Source: Flavobacterium sedimenticola
Lineage (GTDB): Bacteria > Bacteroidota > Bacteroidia > Flavobacteriales > Flavobacteriaceae
Direction: 5' to 3'
DNA length: 64,000 bases
Assembly (NCBI RefSeq): GCF_030053345.1
Contig: NZ_JASGBP010000012.1
Coordinates: 25,001-89,000, forward strand
Below, piece after piece: positions 17,039 through 24,645 of the stretch. Both the position numbers and the translations under genes were made by a program. The notes beneath the pieces are model-generated. The model was not told where the DNA came from, made no database searches, and saw only the letters and a list, made by a program, of their open reading frames with translations. Each line of letters opens with the position of its first letter. Positions within the stretch are counted from its first letter, which is position 1.

Positions 17039-18505
17039 TTATGCTTTTTCCAATACTTTATTCGGGTCGTACCCAAACAATTGATGCTGCTTGATAATAT
17101 CGGAAATCCCTTTGGGTAACAATTTTTCCCAACCCGGCGTACCGTTATTAATCATTTTGAGTACTTCGCGGGAAAAAATCTTCAAGTGGTCTTTATCAAA
17201 ATCGGTAATGTCGACCACTTTCCCGTTATAGGCAAAGAACTTATAGAGCTCTTTCATTCTTGGGTGTACTTTCAAGTTTTGAGAAGTAATAATCTCACCG
17301 TTTTCATCTTCCATCGGATACAAAAACACTTTTAAGTCGCGGTAGAACAATTTTCCGAACGCCTCTAAAATACCACCACTTAAGTGACGGTAGTATTTCT
17401 CATCAAAAATATCTACCAAATTATTCACTCCCATTACCAATCCCATACGAGCTTTAGTATAATTAGAGAAGTATTCTACCACTCTGTAATATTCTTGGAA
17501 GTTGGAAATCATCACCGTTTGTCCTAATGAACACAACAATTCGGCTCTGTCCATAAAATCTCTCTCATCAATTTCACCTTCCGAACGCAAGTTGGACAAG
17601 GTAATTTCAAAAACGACCAAAGTATTGTCTTTGTCTACCTTACTTTCCTCAAGGAACATCTTTAACGATTTCTCATACATGTCCATGTTTACCTGGGTTA
17701 CAGGTCGGAAACTACCGCGAATGGCCAAGATATTCTTCTTATATAAGATAGCGGCCGGTAAAATATTTTTGCCGTCAGGACCAAACATTACTGCTTCGGT
17801 CATCCCGTTTTTAACCAACTGCAAACTCATCAATCGGTTATCCACATTGGCAAAACGAGGACCGGAAAAGTTGATGGTATCAATTTCCAATTGGTCTTTA
17901 TCCAAGTGATCGTAAAGATAACGGAGTAATTTTTTCGGATCGTTGTATTTGTAGAAGGCACCATAGATAAGGTTAACACCCAAAATCCCTAAAGTTTCTT
18001 GTTGTAATCGGGCGTCACTTTCCTTAAAACGAATGTGTAAAATGATTTCGTTGTAATCCTCATCGGGTTCTACTTGGTATTTGATACCAACCCAACCGTG
18101 TCCTTTAAATTGTTTGGCAAAATCGATGGTAGCTACCGTATTGGCAAAACTGAAAAACATTTTATTCGGATGTTTATCCCTTTTCAAACGTTTTTCAATC
18201 AATTCTACTTCGTGATTGAGCATTTTCTTCAAACGACTTTCCGTTACATAACGACCGTCATCTTCTACACCATAAATGGCGTCACTGAAATCTTTGTCGT
18301 AGGCAGACATGGCTTTGGCAATGGTGCCCGAAGAACCTCCGGCTCTAAAAAAATGCCTCACGGTTTCCTGTCCGGCACCAATTTCCGCAAATGTCCCGTA
18401 AATGTTTTCATTCAGGTTGATGCGCAATGCTTTGTCTTTAATAGCCGGTACCGATTCGATGGCTTTGTCACCTTTCAGTTTTATATTCGAAACTATATTG
18501 TCCAT
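17039..18505 (-). CDS. conserved cytosolic protein of unknown function
   Basis: Protein of 488 residues with no signal peptide or membrane segment. Residues up to about 70 contain a Gly-rich segment (ENIYGTFAEIGAGQETVRHFFRAGGSSGTIAKA is split over residues 33-65). The rest has alternating alpha/beta character without a motif I can assign. Genomes of this phylum carry close relatives that are sometimes labelled TonB-dependent receptor or nicotinate-nucleotide adenylyltransferase; neither label is supported here, as there is no plug, barrel or nucleotidyltransferase HxGH motif. The ATG at 18505 is chosen because the longer TTG start lies inside a -7 promoter box. Confidence 0.8.
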   Translation of the reverse strand: MDNIVSNIKLKGDKAIESVPAIKDKALRINLNENIYGTFAEIGAGQETVRHFFRAGGSSGTIAKAMSAYDKDFSDAIYGVEDDGRYVTESRLKKMLNHEVELIEKRLKRDKHPNKMFFSFANTVATIDFAKQFKGHGWVGIKYQVEPDEDYNEIILHIRFKESDARLQQETLGILGVNLIYGAFYKYNDPKKLLRYLYDHLDKDQLEIDTINFSGPRFANVDNRLMSLQLVKNGMTEAVMFGPDGKNILPAAILYKKNILAIRGSFRPVTQVNMDMYEKSLKMFLEESKVDKDNTLVVFEITLSNLRSEGEIDERDFMDRAELLCSLGQTVMISNFQEYYRVVEYFSNYTKARMGLVMGVNNLVDIFDEKYYRHLSGGILEAFGKLFYRDLKVFLYPMEDENGEIITSQNLKVHPRMKELYKFFAYNGKVVDITDFDKDHLKIFSREVLKMINNGTPGWEKLLPKGISDIIKQHQLFGYDPNKVLEKA

Positions 18506-18523
18506 GGTAGATTGTATTCGCAG

Positions 18524-18531
18524 CAAAGTTA
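18524..18531 (-). promoter_or_regulatory. -7 box for the unknown 488-residue protein gene
   Basis: CAAAGTTA on the + strand reads TAACTTTG on the minus strand, 18 bp before the chosen ATG. A matching box for the divergent MBL gene is at 18566-18573. Confidence 0.4.
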
Positions 18532-18565
18532 GTAAAATAGGTATTTTATTAAAAGATAATTAACC

Positions 18566-18573
18566 TATTTTTG
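18566..18573 (+). promoter_or_regulatory. -7 box for the MBL-fold hydrolase gene
   Basis: TATTTTTG fits TAnnTTTG and lies 30 bp before the ATG at 18603; no TTG lies at the usual upstream distance. Confidence 0.45.
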
Positions 18574-18602
18574 TAATTTACTTCAAAAACCATTCCATCA
18601 CT

Positions 18603-19382
18603 ATGGAGACAAAGATGCAAGTGTATTTTCTGGGTACCGGAACCTCGCAAGGGATACCGGTCATAGGAAGCCATCATTCGGTTTGTCAAAGTAACGATCC
18701 TAAGGACAAACGTTTACGGGTATCGGTTTGGATTACTTGGGATGATTACTCGGTAGTTGTTGATTGTGGTCCCGATTTTCGCCAGCAAATGCTCACCTCG
18801 GGCTGTTCACATTTGGACGCCATTTTATTTACACACGAACACGCCGATCATACCGCCGGTTTAGATGATATACGACCTTTTTTCTTCAAACAAGGTAAAG
18901 ACATTCCGATTTATGGACACCAACGAGTGCTCAATAATTTAAAAAAGCGATTCGACTATATTTTTGAAACAGAAAACAGATATCCAGGTGCACCCGGAGT
19001 ACAGACATTTGAAGTTATCAATAACCAAAACTTTCAAATGGGTAGCACCGACATTATTCCGATTAATGTACACCATGGAAATCTTCAGGTTTTTGGGTAT
19101 CGCATCAAGGATTTCGTATATTTAACGGATGTGAAATCTGTTGATGAAACTGAGATTCAAAAAATGAAAGGTGTCAAGGTGTTGGTGGTAAATGCGTTAC
19201 GGGAAGAACCTCATCATTCACATTTTAGTTTGCAGGAAGCGCTAGATTTTATACATTTGATTCAGCCCGAAAAAGCGTATCTTACACACATTAGTCATCT
19301 GATGGGTTTTCACGAAGAAGTGCAACAGCGCTTACCACATAATGTGTTTTTGGCTTATGACAATTTAAAAATTACACTATAA
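18603..19382 (+). CDS. MBL-fold metallo-hydrolase (PhnP/RNase Z-like)
   Basis: Cytosolic metallo-beta-lactamase-fold hydrolase of 259 residues. The GTGTSQGIP opening and the metal motif FTHEHADHTAGLDD (around residues 78-92) are clear, with a further metal aspartate in YLTDV and a C-terminal LTHISHLMGFH. The pattern resembles PhnP-type cyclic phosphodiesterases and RNase Z relatives, which hydrolyse phosphodiesters; no phosphonate genes are nearby, so the substrate is unknown. The initiating ATG could be 18603 or the second Met at 18615. A downstream membrane protein gene begins 2 bp later. Confidence 0.85.
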   Translation: METKMQVYFLGTGTSQGIPVIGSHHSVCQSNDPKDKRLRVSVWITWDDYSVVVDCGPDFRQQMLTSGCSHLDAILFTHEHADHTAGLDDIRPFFFKQGKDIPIYGHQRVLNNLKKRFDYIFETENRYPGAPGVQTFEVINNQNFQMGSTDIIPINVHHGNLQVFGYRIKDFVYLTDVKSVDETEIQKMKGVKVLVVNALREEPHHSHFSLQEALDFIHLIQPEKAYLTHISHLMGFHEEVQQRLPHNVFLAYDNLKITL

Positions 19383-19384
19383 AC

Positions 19385-19876
19385 ATGAGAAAGTCATTAT
19401 TTTTATACCTATTCATTATTGCTGTTTTGATGAATCTTTTTACGTATAAGTACTTTTCATCCAAAGATGAAAGCCAATTAAAAGCGTTGACTTCCAAAAA
19501 TAAAGAGCTTCAAGCTTCGATGGATGATTTAAACAATAAGTTGTCTGATGCCAATGCGTTTTCCTTGGAATATAATGACCGTGCTCAGAATTATTTAAAT
19601 GAAGGTGAAATCAGTGACTTCACCGAAAGAGTAACACAAGCATTGTTGGCTTATAATGACGCTCCGGAAGGCAATAAATACACCGATCAGGCCAAGATAA
19701 GTGAGCAAAAATTCATCATTACTAAAGTAAAATTACTCAATCACCGATGGATTATGGCACAATACAGTAACGGCAAATTATGGGGAGAAGTTTTATTAAA
19801 GTATTTTGTAAATGAAGATAAAAGTATTTCCTTTGAAGTCCTCAATTCGTATTTGTACCCTGAAGAATTTAATTAG
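19385..19876 (+). CDS. single-pass membrane protein with coiled coil, unknown function
   Basis: Protein of 163 residues. Residues 5-23 form one transmembrane helix with an inside-positive start (MRK), so the body is expected in the periplasm. Residues about 30-60 form a Lys/Glu/Leu-rich coiled coil (LKALTSKNKELQASMDDLNNKL). The remaining part is a compact alpha/beta domain ending SYLYPEEFN with no recognised family motif. It follows the MBL gene by 2 bp and precedes a lipoprotein gene by 18 bp, so all three probably form an operon. Confidence 0.75.
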   Translation: MRKSLFLYLFIIAVLMNLFTYKYFSSKDESQLKALTSKNKELQASMDDLNNKLSDANAFSLEYNDRAQNYLNEGEISDFTERVTQALLAYNDAPEGNKYTDQAKISEQKFIITKVKLLNHRWIMAQYSNGKLWGEVLLKYFVNEDKSISFEVLNSYLYPEEFN

Positions 19877-19894
19877 CAAACCAACCCCTGAAGC

Positions 19895-20380
19895 ATGAAA
19901 AAAATAACTACACTGGTACTCATCTCGCTGTGTTTTCTTTCCTGTAAATGGACCGATCAACAAGTTCCTGAAGATGAAGTGAGCTCTAAAACTACAGTAA
20001 GCGACTCTACTCAAGTGAATGATAAAGACGAAAACGGTTGTTTGGCTTCGGCCGGATATGTTTGGTCAAAACTCAACAAAGAGTGTATCAAAATATTTAC
20101 CGGTATTCCATTGAATCCTGTAACGCAACCGGACAATGAAGATGAAACACTGAGTGCTTTTGTATTGTTCAGCGAAGATTTGCATAAAGCAGAAGTGTTT
20201 TTGCCTAATGAAACGTCATCCATAGTATTAATAAGAGCTTCTGAGGGTAAGCCTTGGGTTTTTGAAGATTGGCAATTGGTACCTTGGAAAGGCTATGTCT
20301 TGAAAAAAGGAGCCGAAAGCAAATTTGCCGGGGATGGCCAAATGGGAAAGCGCGTCATGGGCAGTGATACCGAACAGTAA
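19895..20380 (+). CDS. hypothetical lipoprotein
   Basis: Lipoprotein of 161 residues with lipobox FLSC (Cys17). The mature part holds GCLASAGYVWSKLNKECIKIF, a two-Cys segment seen in small secreted proteins, probably a disulfide, then a beta-rich domain ending KFAGDGQMGKRVMG. No catalytic motif is visible. It is the last gene of a three-gene unit and ends 1 bp before a strong terminator. Confidence 0.7.
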   Translation: MKKITTLVLISLCFLSCKWTDQQVPEDEVSSKTTVSDSTQVNDKDENGCLASAGYVWSKLNKECIKIFTGIPLNPVTQPDNEDETLSAFVLFSEDLHKAEVFLPNETSSIVLIRASEGKPWVFEDWQLVPWKGYVLKKGAESKFAGDGQMGKRVMGSDTEQ

Positions 20381-20381
20381 C

Positions 20382-20413
20382 AAAAAAGGTCTTGATTTCT
20401 CAAGACCTTTTTT
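20382..20413. terminator. bidirectional intrinsic terminator
   Basis: AAAAAAGGTCTTGA and TCAAGACCTTTTTT form a stem between the convergent lipoprotein and esterase genes. Confidence 0.9.
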
Positions 20414-21062
20414 ATGTGTTTTGCAACCAATGTTTAAAATCAAAAAAGTTTTGAGGGGCTACACCATGTCCGACTAAGTACTCTTTGAATACGATATCAA
20501 TGCCCAAAACCTGCAGCATTGGTATGGATTTTCGTGCCCATTCCACCGGAATCACCTGATCAACGGTGCCGTGTGAGGCAAATATTTTGAGTCGGCTGAA
20601 ATCATTTTCCAAATAATCATCTACGGCAATTTCCGGATTCCAATACCCGCTCATGGCCACTACACGTCGGACTTTTTCTGGATACGACAACGCCACAGCG
20701 TAACTTAAAATACATCCTTGACTGAAACCGATCAAGGTAACGTCCTCTGCATCAATAGGATAATTAGCCGCTAATTCATCGATAAATCCCGCAATAATAT
20801 CCCGCGATGCTCTGGCCTGACCGATATCGGAAAACTTGTTTTCATCTGCATCAAAATTGATGGCATACCAAGCATAACTGCCATAGGATAAATCGAAAGG
20901 GGCTCGAGCCGAGACAATAAAATAATCCTCGGGTAATTCGCCGGCAAACGAAAATAAATCCTCTTCATTGCTCCCATAGCCATGCAGCAGTAAGAGCAAT
21001 GGGTTTTTGTCTTTTCTTACTTTGGGTTCTTTGATTAAATAGTATAACGATAAGGACATCAT
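20412..21062 (-). CDS. alpha/beta-hydrolase esterase (phospholipase/carboxylesterase family)
   Basis: Cytosolic serine hydrolase of 216 residues. The triad is visible: Ser114 in GFSQG, Asp168 in GTVDQVIP and His199 in LVGHGV; the oxyanion region is LLHGYGSNEEDL. This is the pattern of the YpfH/acyl-protein-thioesterase-like carboxylesterases. The start overlaps the stop of the DUF4870 gene by four bases (ATGA), so it is the translationally coupled last gene of the bat operon. Natural substrate unknown. Confidence 0.87.
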   Translation of the reverse strand: MMSLSLYYLIKEPKVRKDKNPLLLLLHGYGSNEEDLFSFAGELPEDYFIVSARAPFDLSYGSYAWYAINFDADENKFSDIGQARASRDIIAGFIDELAANYPIDAEDVTLIGFSQGCILSYAVALSYPEKVRRVVAMSGYWNPEIAVDDYLENDFSRLKIFASHGTVDQVIPVEWARKSIPMLQVLGIDIVFKEYLVGHGVAPQNFFDFKHWLQNT

Positions 21063-21382
21063 AAATTTTTAAAAGTATTTTGAAAAAAGCGCCCCACTAA
21101 CGGGATTTCTCTCTTTTGTTCCTGAACTGCTCCTAAAAAGCCGTAAATCCATAAAATAAAATAGAACAAGTAAAAAGCAGAGGTAGCCGTCCAACTATTG
21201 GCATAACCCACAAAATAACCCAAAATAAAAAACGACAAAAAGATACCTAATGCTTGTCGGATATGGAAAGAAGCAAAGTCAGATTTGTTTTCTTCCTGAT
21301 TCATGAAAATAGCAATCACCGCTCCGATGATTGTCATATACGCCACTATAGCGGTATTTTTACCTTTGTCTGTTGTATTCAT
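21059..21382 (-). CDS. DUF4870-like integral membrane protein
   Basis: Membrane protein of 107 residues with three hydrophobic helices at about residues 8-27, 44-61 and 66-86 and the segment FHIRQALGIFLSFF, which matches the FHxRQ motif of the DUF4870 family. Function unknown. It lies 2 bp after the dihydroorotase-like gene and overlaps the esterase gene by 4 bp. Confidence 0.8.
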   Translation of the reverse strand: MNTTDKGKNTAIVAYMTIIGAVIAIFMNQEENKSDFASFHIRQALGIFLSFFILGYFVGYANSWTATSAFYLFYFILWIYGFLGAVQEQKREIPLVGRFFQNTFKNL

Positions 21383-21384
21383 AA

Positions 21385-22641
21385 TTACGATGCTAAAACT
21401 AATTTTCCTTGATTGTAAATGCCGAGGGCTTTGCCCTTCATTTTTTGACCCAAGAAAGCTGAATTCTTCGATTTCGAAAGGATGCTTTCTTGATTAAATT
21501 CCCATTGACTATCCACTTCAAATAAGCTTAAGTTGGCTTTTTTGTTTTTGTCAATAGCCTGACTTTCAATATTTAAAATCGCTCTACCGGAAGTTAATTT
21601 TGCTGTTATTTTTTCCAACGGCAGCACCGTTAGTAACGCTCCGAAAGTACTTTCCAATCCAATCGTTCCGTTTTTAGCCAAATCGAATTCCATTTTCTTA
21701 TGTTCAATATCCATCGGATTGTGGTCGGAAGTGATGCAGTCGATGGTATCGTCTAAAACCCCGGCTAACAAAGCTTGTCTGTCGGCTTCCGTGCGCAGTG
21801 GCGGGCTGACTTTGTAACGGGTGTCAAAACCATCTAACTTTTCATCGGTTAATACCAAATGATGTACAGACACACTGCAAGTCACAGCTAAACCTTTGGC
21901 TTTGGCTTCTCGGATTAAAGCCACCGATTGGGCTGTAGAAATGGTAGGAATGTGTAACTTACCCCCGGTGTATGCTAACAAAAATAAGTTGCGGGCTACG
22001 ATAAGCTCTTCGGCTAAATTCGGAATGCCTTTCAATCCCAATCGGGTCGAAACTACGCCTTCATTAGCCACACCATTGCCTTTGATGTTTTCATCTTGTG
22101 CAAACGCGATGACCAACCCGTCAAAATCTTGTACATATTGCAAACCAATTTTCAGCAAATTAGCATTAGATAAACTCTTTCCATAATCGCCAAAAGCCAC
22201 AGCTCCGGCATTTTTCATATCATACAATTCCGCCAAATCTTTGCCTTCACTATTTTTGGTCAAAGCGCCAATCGGATATAAATCGGTGGCTGAATTTGCA
22301 GCTTTTTGTTTCACAAAATGCACTTGCGATTGGTTGTCAATTATCGGATGTGAGTTGGGTTGAAGCGCAATCCCGGTAAAGCCGCTTTTGGCTGCTACAT
22401 ATAAACCGTTAGCGATAGTCTCACGGTCTTCGAATCCGGGTTCACCCAAGGAAACACTGGTGTCAAACCAACCTTGCGAAAGATGTAAACCATCATGACT
22501 GAATTCTTCGTACTGGGCAGTATTGGTTACCGAAGCCGCTATTTCCTCAATGACACCTTCAGTAATTTTTAGATCAACGGTTTGGTTGTGATACGGACTT
22601 TTCGGGTCAATAATTTTGGCTTTTCGGATAACTAAATTCAT
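21385..22641 (-). CDS. dihydroorotase-like protein, probably non-catalytic
   Basis: Protein of 418 residues with full-length homology to class I dihydroorotases, which close carbamoyl-aspartate to dihydroorotate in pyrimidine synthesis. The sequence keeps the fold-defining stretches (GVIEEIA, GFTGIALQPN, VSPPLRTEADRQALL, IGLESTFGALLTVL) but lacks most active-site residues: the HxH metal pair reads Ser62-Val-Ser64, the substrate Arg is Gly66, the later metal histidines in the usual DHCED, HIQHVST and TDHAPH blocks read FAQDE, HIPTIST and SDHNPM. It is therefore more likely a structural or regulatory relative, like PyrC' of Pseudomonas, than an enzyme. It overlaps the BatA-like gene by 4 bp (ATGA); the longer upstream start lies inside that gene. 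Confidence 0.85.
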   Translation of the reverse strand: MNLVIRKAKIIDPKSPYHNQTVDLKITEGVIEEIAASVTNTAQYEEFSHDGLHLSQGWFDTSVSLGEPGFEDRETIANGLYVAAKSGFTGIALQPNSHPIIDNQSQVHFVKQKAANSATDLYPIGALTKNSEGKDLAELYDMKNAGAVAFGDYGKSLSNANLLKIGLQYVQDFDGLVIAFAQDENIKGNGVANEGVVSTRLGLKGIPNLAEELIVARNLFLLAYTGGKLHIPTISTAQSVALIREAKAKGLAVTCSVSVHHLVLTDEKLDGFDTRYKVSPPLRTEADRQALLAGVLDDTIDCITSDHNPMDIEHKKMEFDLAKNGTIGLESTFGALLTVLPLEKITAKLTSGRAILNIESQAIDKNKKANLSLFEVDSQWEFNQESILSKSKNSAFLGQKMKGKALGIYNQGKLVLAS

Positions 22642-24569
22642 TTTACAAATTTTTGAATGAGCAGTTCTAAGACTAAAAAGAGTAGGGTGAGCAGCACAAA
22701 CCATTTCCAGATTTGTGTGTCGGTTCGATCGGTTTGAATGGTGTTGAACACCGATTCTATATCTTCAATTTCTTTGAAACCGGCTGCTATATCAGTATTA
22801 ATCAAATTCAAATCACTTTCGGTTCTCGTATAGTTGAAGCTGATATTTTGTATTGGATTGGTGCCGTTAAAGATACCGAAATTTCCGGCTTCCGTCGGAT
22901 TTTCGGCAAAATTCATTTTGACTTTAGTATTCAATAATTGCTGTACCGGAATAAAACGTTCTTTGGCATTTTTCACCGTTAGAATTTCATCCTTTGATAG
23001 TAAAGCGTCTACCACAAAAGGTTGGTTCTCTCCTATGGTTATGGCTACAACCCCTGTTTTTTGACTGTTTTGTGCCATATTGTAAAACGTGGGCACAATC
23101 AATGGTGAATTCTGGAAATTACTGTTGGATTTATTAATGGCCGCCGCAAAAACATACACCGATGATAAAGGGTTGGAAACCGCTGTCAGAAAAGCACTTT
23201 GATCGTCATACACCAAAATTGAAGGCGTGGCACTGCTTACATTGAAATTGTTTTTGGTGGAAGGATATTGAAAATTATCAATCTTTTTTTCAAAAACAGA
23301 TTGGAACAGCGGATGATTGAAATTAATTTTAGTCACTTTTTTATCACCGTTGTTACCCGATTGCCACTTAATTGCACCAAACTGAGCTAAAAACGGATTC
23401 CAACTATTCAGATTGGCTTCTTGTGAGGGAATCACAATCAGATTCCCGCCTTTACCGACAAAGGATTTCAGAGTCGTTTGCAAAGCCTGCGGAATGTCTT
23501 TGAGTTCGTTTAAAACAATAGCATCTTGCTTTTCTAACAAGTTATAATCCAAATTGGCTAACGGGAAATTGGTATATGCAAACTCGTCGTTGGTGTAAAT
23601 GCGTGAAAGGAAATTGCTTTTTTCACTTTCGCCTACACTGATAACATTGGTTTTGCTCGGTTTTGAAATGCTGAAAAAGTACGTGTTGTCATACTCCAAA
23701 CCTTTATCGCTAATAGAAACATGGCCGTGAAAATCTTCTTTTGGAATCGTAAACTTAACCAATTGGGTGTTGGTATCGCTATCGAAATTTACCACGGTTT
23801 TAGCGGTTAACTTATTTTGATTGTAAAGTGCAATCGGTACGGTAGGTATTTCGCCGTTGGCGGATAACTTTATGGCAATTTCATAAAAACTGTCTAAGTT
23901 TTGTTGGATGTACACGCTGTCAATAGCCGCATTGTTCTTTTGCTCAGCTTCTGGTATGATGAAATATACATTGTCTTCTTTTTTGAAACTTTTCGATTCG
24001 TTGGCTTCGACACCAACGGCATCCGTAATCACTACGATATCTTTGTTGAAACCCGATTTTCGGGCATTAATCTTGGCAATCAAGTTGTCCAGTCGGAAAG
24101 GCGTTGCGCTGTATTTTAAATCCTGCAACTCTTTCTGAATCGATTTGATGTCGGTATTCCAAAACGATTCGGAATTGGTAATGAGCGAGAAGTTTTGAGT
24201 TTCGGGTGTGTGCTCTAATAAATCCTGAACCGCACGCTTGAGCAATTCGCCTTTCTTTCCTTTGGCTTGCATGCTGTACGAATTGTCTAAAATGATGTAC
24301 ATTTCATTCATCGCTTTCGAGCTTTCTTTGGCGGTAAAAAAGGGTTGCGCAAAAGCCAAAATCAAGCAGGCGAGAAGCAGTAAGCGAGTGAAAAGCAATA
24401 ACCATTTTTTGATGGTCGAACTTTTTCGGGTTTGTAACGAAAGCTCTTTAAGGAATTGGACGTTGGTAAAATATTCTTTCTTGAAACGTCGTAACTGAAA
24501 TAAATGCACCACAATTGGAATCACCAATAAGAAAAGAAAATACAGGATTTCCGGGTGTTTGAATTGCAT
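22638..24569 (-). CDS. BatA-like membrane protein with VWA domain
   Basis: Membrane protein of 643 residues. The first 80 residues are the BatA N-terminal domain: MQFKHPEILYFLFLLVIPIVVHL, then a second helix LLLFTRLLLLACLILAFAQPFF. The VWA domain follows, with a MIDAS motif DNSYS near residue 97 and ITDAVG later. A long beta-rich region spans about residues 220-600, and a terminal helix lies at about 622-638. Members of this family occur next to bat genes or gliding genes in Bacteroidota and are linked by name to aerotolerance; the role is poorly defined. It heads a four-gene operon with the dihydroorotase-like protein, DUF4870 and esterase. Confidence 0.87.
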   Translation of the reverse strand: MQFKHPEILYFLFLLVIPIVVHLFQLRRFKKEYFTNVQFLKELSLQTRKSSTIKKWLLLFTRLLLLACLILAFAQPFFTAKESSKAMNEMYIILDNSYSMQAKGKKGELLKRAVQDLLEHTPETQNFSLITNSESFWNTDIKSIQKELQDLKYSATPFRLDNLIAKINARKSGFNKDIVVITDAVGVEANESKSFKKEDNVYFIIPEAEQKNNAAIDSVYIQQNLDSFYEIAIKLSANGEIPTVPIALYNQNKLTAKTVVNFDSDTNTQLVKFTIPKEDFHGHVSISDKGLEYDNTYFFSISKPSKTNVISVGESEKSNFLSRIYTNDEFAYTNFPLANLDYNLLEKQDAIVLNELKDIPQALQTTLKSFVGKGGNLIVIPSQEANLNSWNPFLAQFGAIKWQSGNNGDKKVTKINFNHPLFQSVFEKKIDNFQYPSTKNNFNVSSATPSILVYDDQSAFLTAVSNPLSSVYVFAAAINKSNSNFQNSPLIVPTFYNMAQNSQKTGVVAITIGENQPFVVDALLSKDEILTVKNAKERFIPVQQLLNTKVKMNFAENPTEAGNFGIFNGTNPIQNISFNYTRTESDLNLINTDIAAGFKEIEDIESVFNTIQTDRTDTQIWKWFVLLTLLFLVLELLIQKFVK

Positions 24570-24584
24570 TTAGTAAAAGTTTAT

Positions 24585-24592
24585 CAAAAATA
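24585..24592 (-). promoter_or_regulatory. -7 box for the BatA-like operon
   Basis: CAAAAATA on the + strand reads TATTTTTG on the minus strand, 15 bp before the start codon at 24569. Confidence 0.45.
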
Positions 24593-24645
24593 GCACTTTT
24601 TATGATTTGAAGGAGTCGTTTTAAAGATTTTTAAAAGAGGAAAGC

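Noticed and set aside
18506..18526. Extended TTG start for the 488-residue unknown protein
   Set aside because: The extension overlaps the -7 box TAACTTTG (18524-18531), and ATG at 18505 is a normal start.
18603..19382. Reading the MBL protein as part of a phosphonate (PhnP) pathway or as a second RNase Z
   Set aside because: No phosphonate genes are nearby and a proper RNase Z is present at 62178-63086; only the general MBL-fold hydrolase call is supported.
22642..22704. Extended N-terminus of the dihydroorotase-like protein
   Set aside because: It lies in the end of the BatA-like gene; ATG at 22641 gives the family's usual start and an ATGA overlap.
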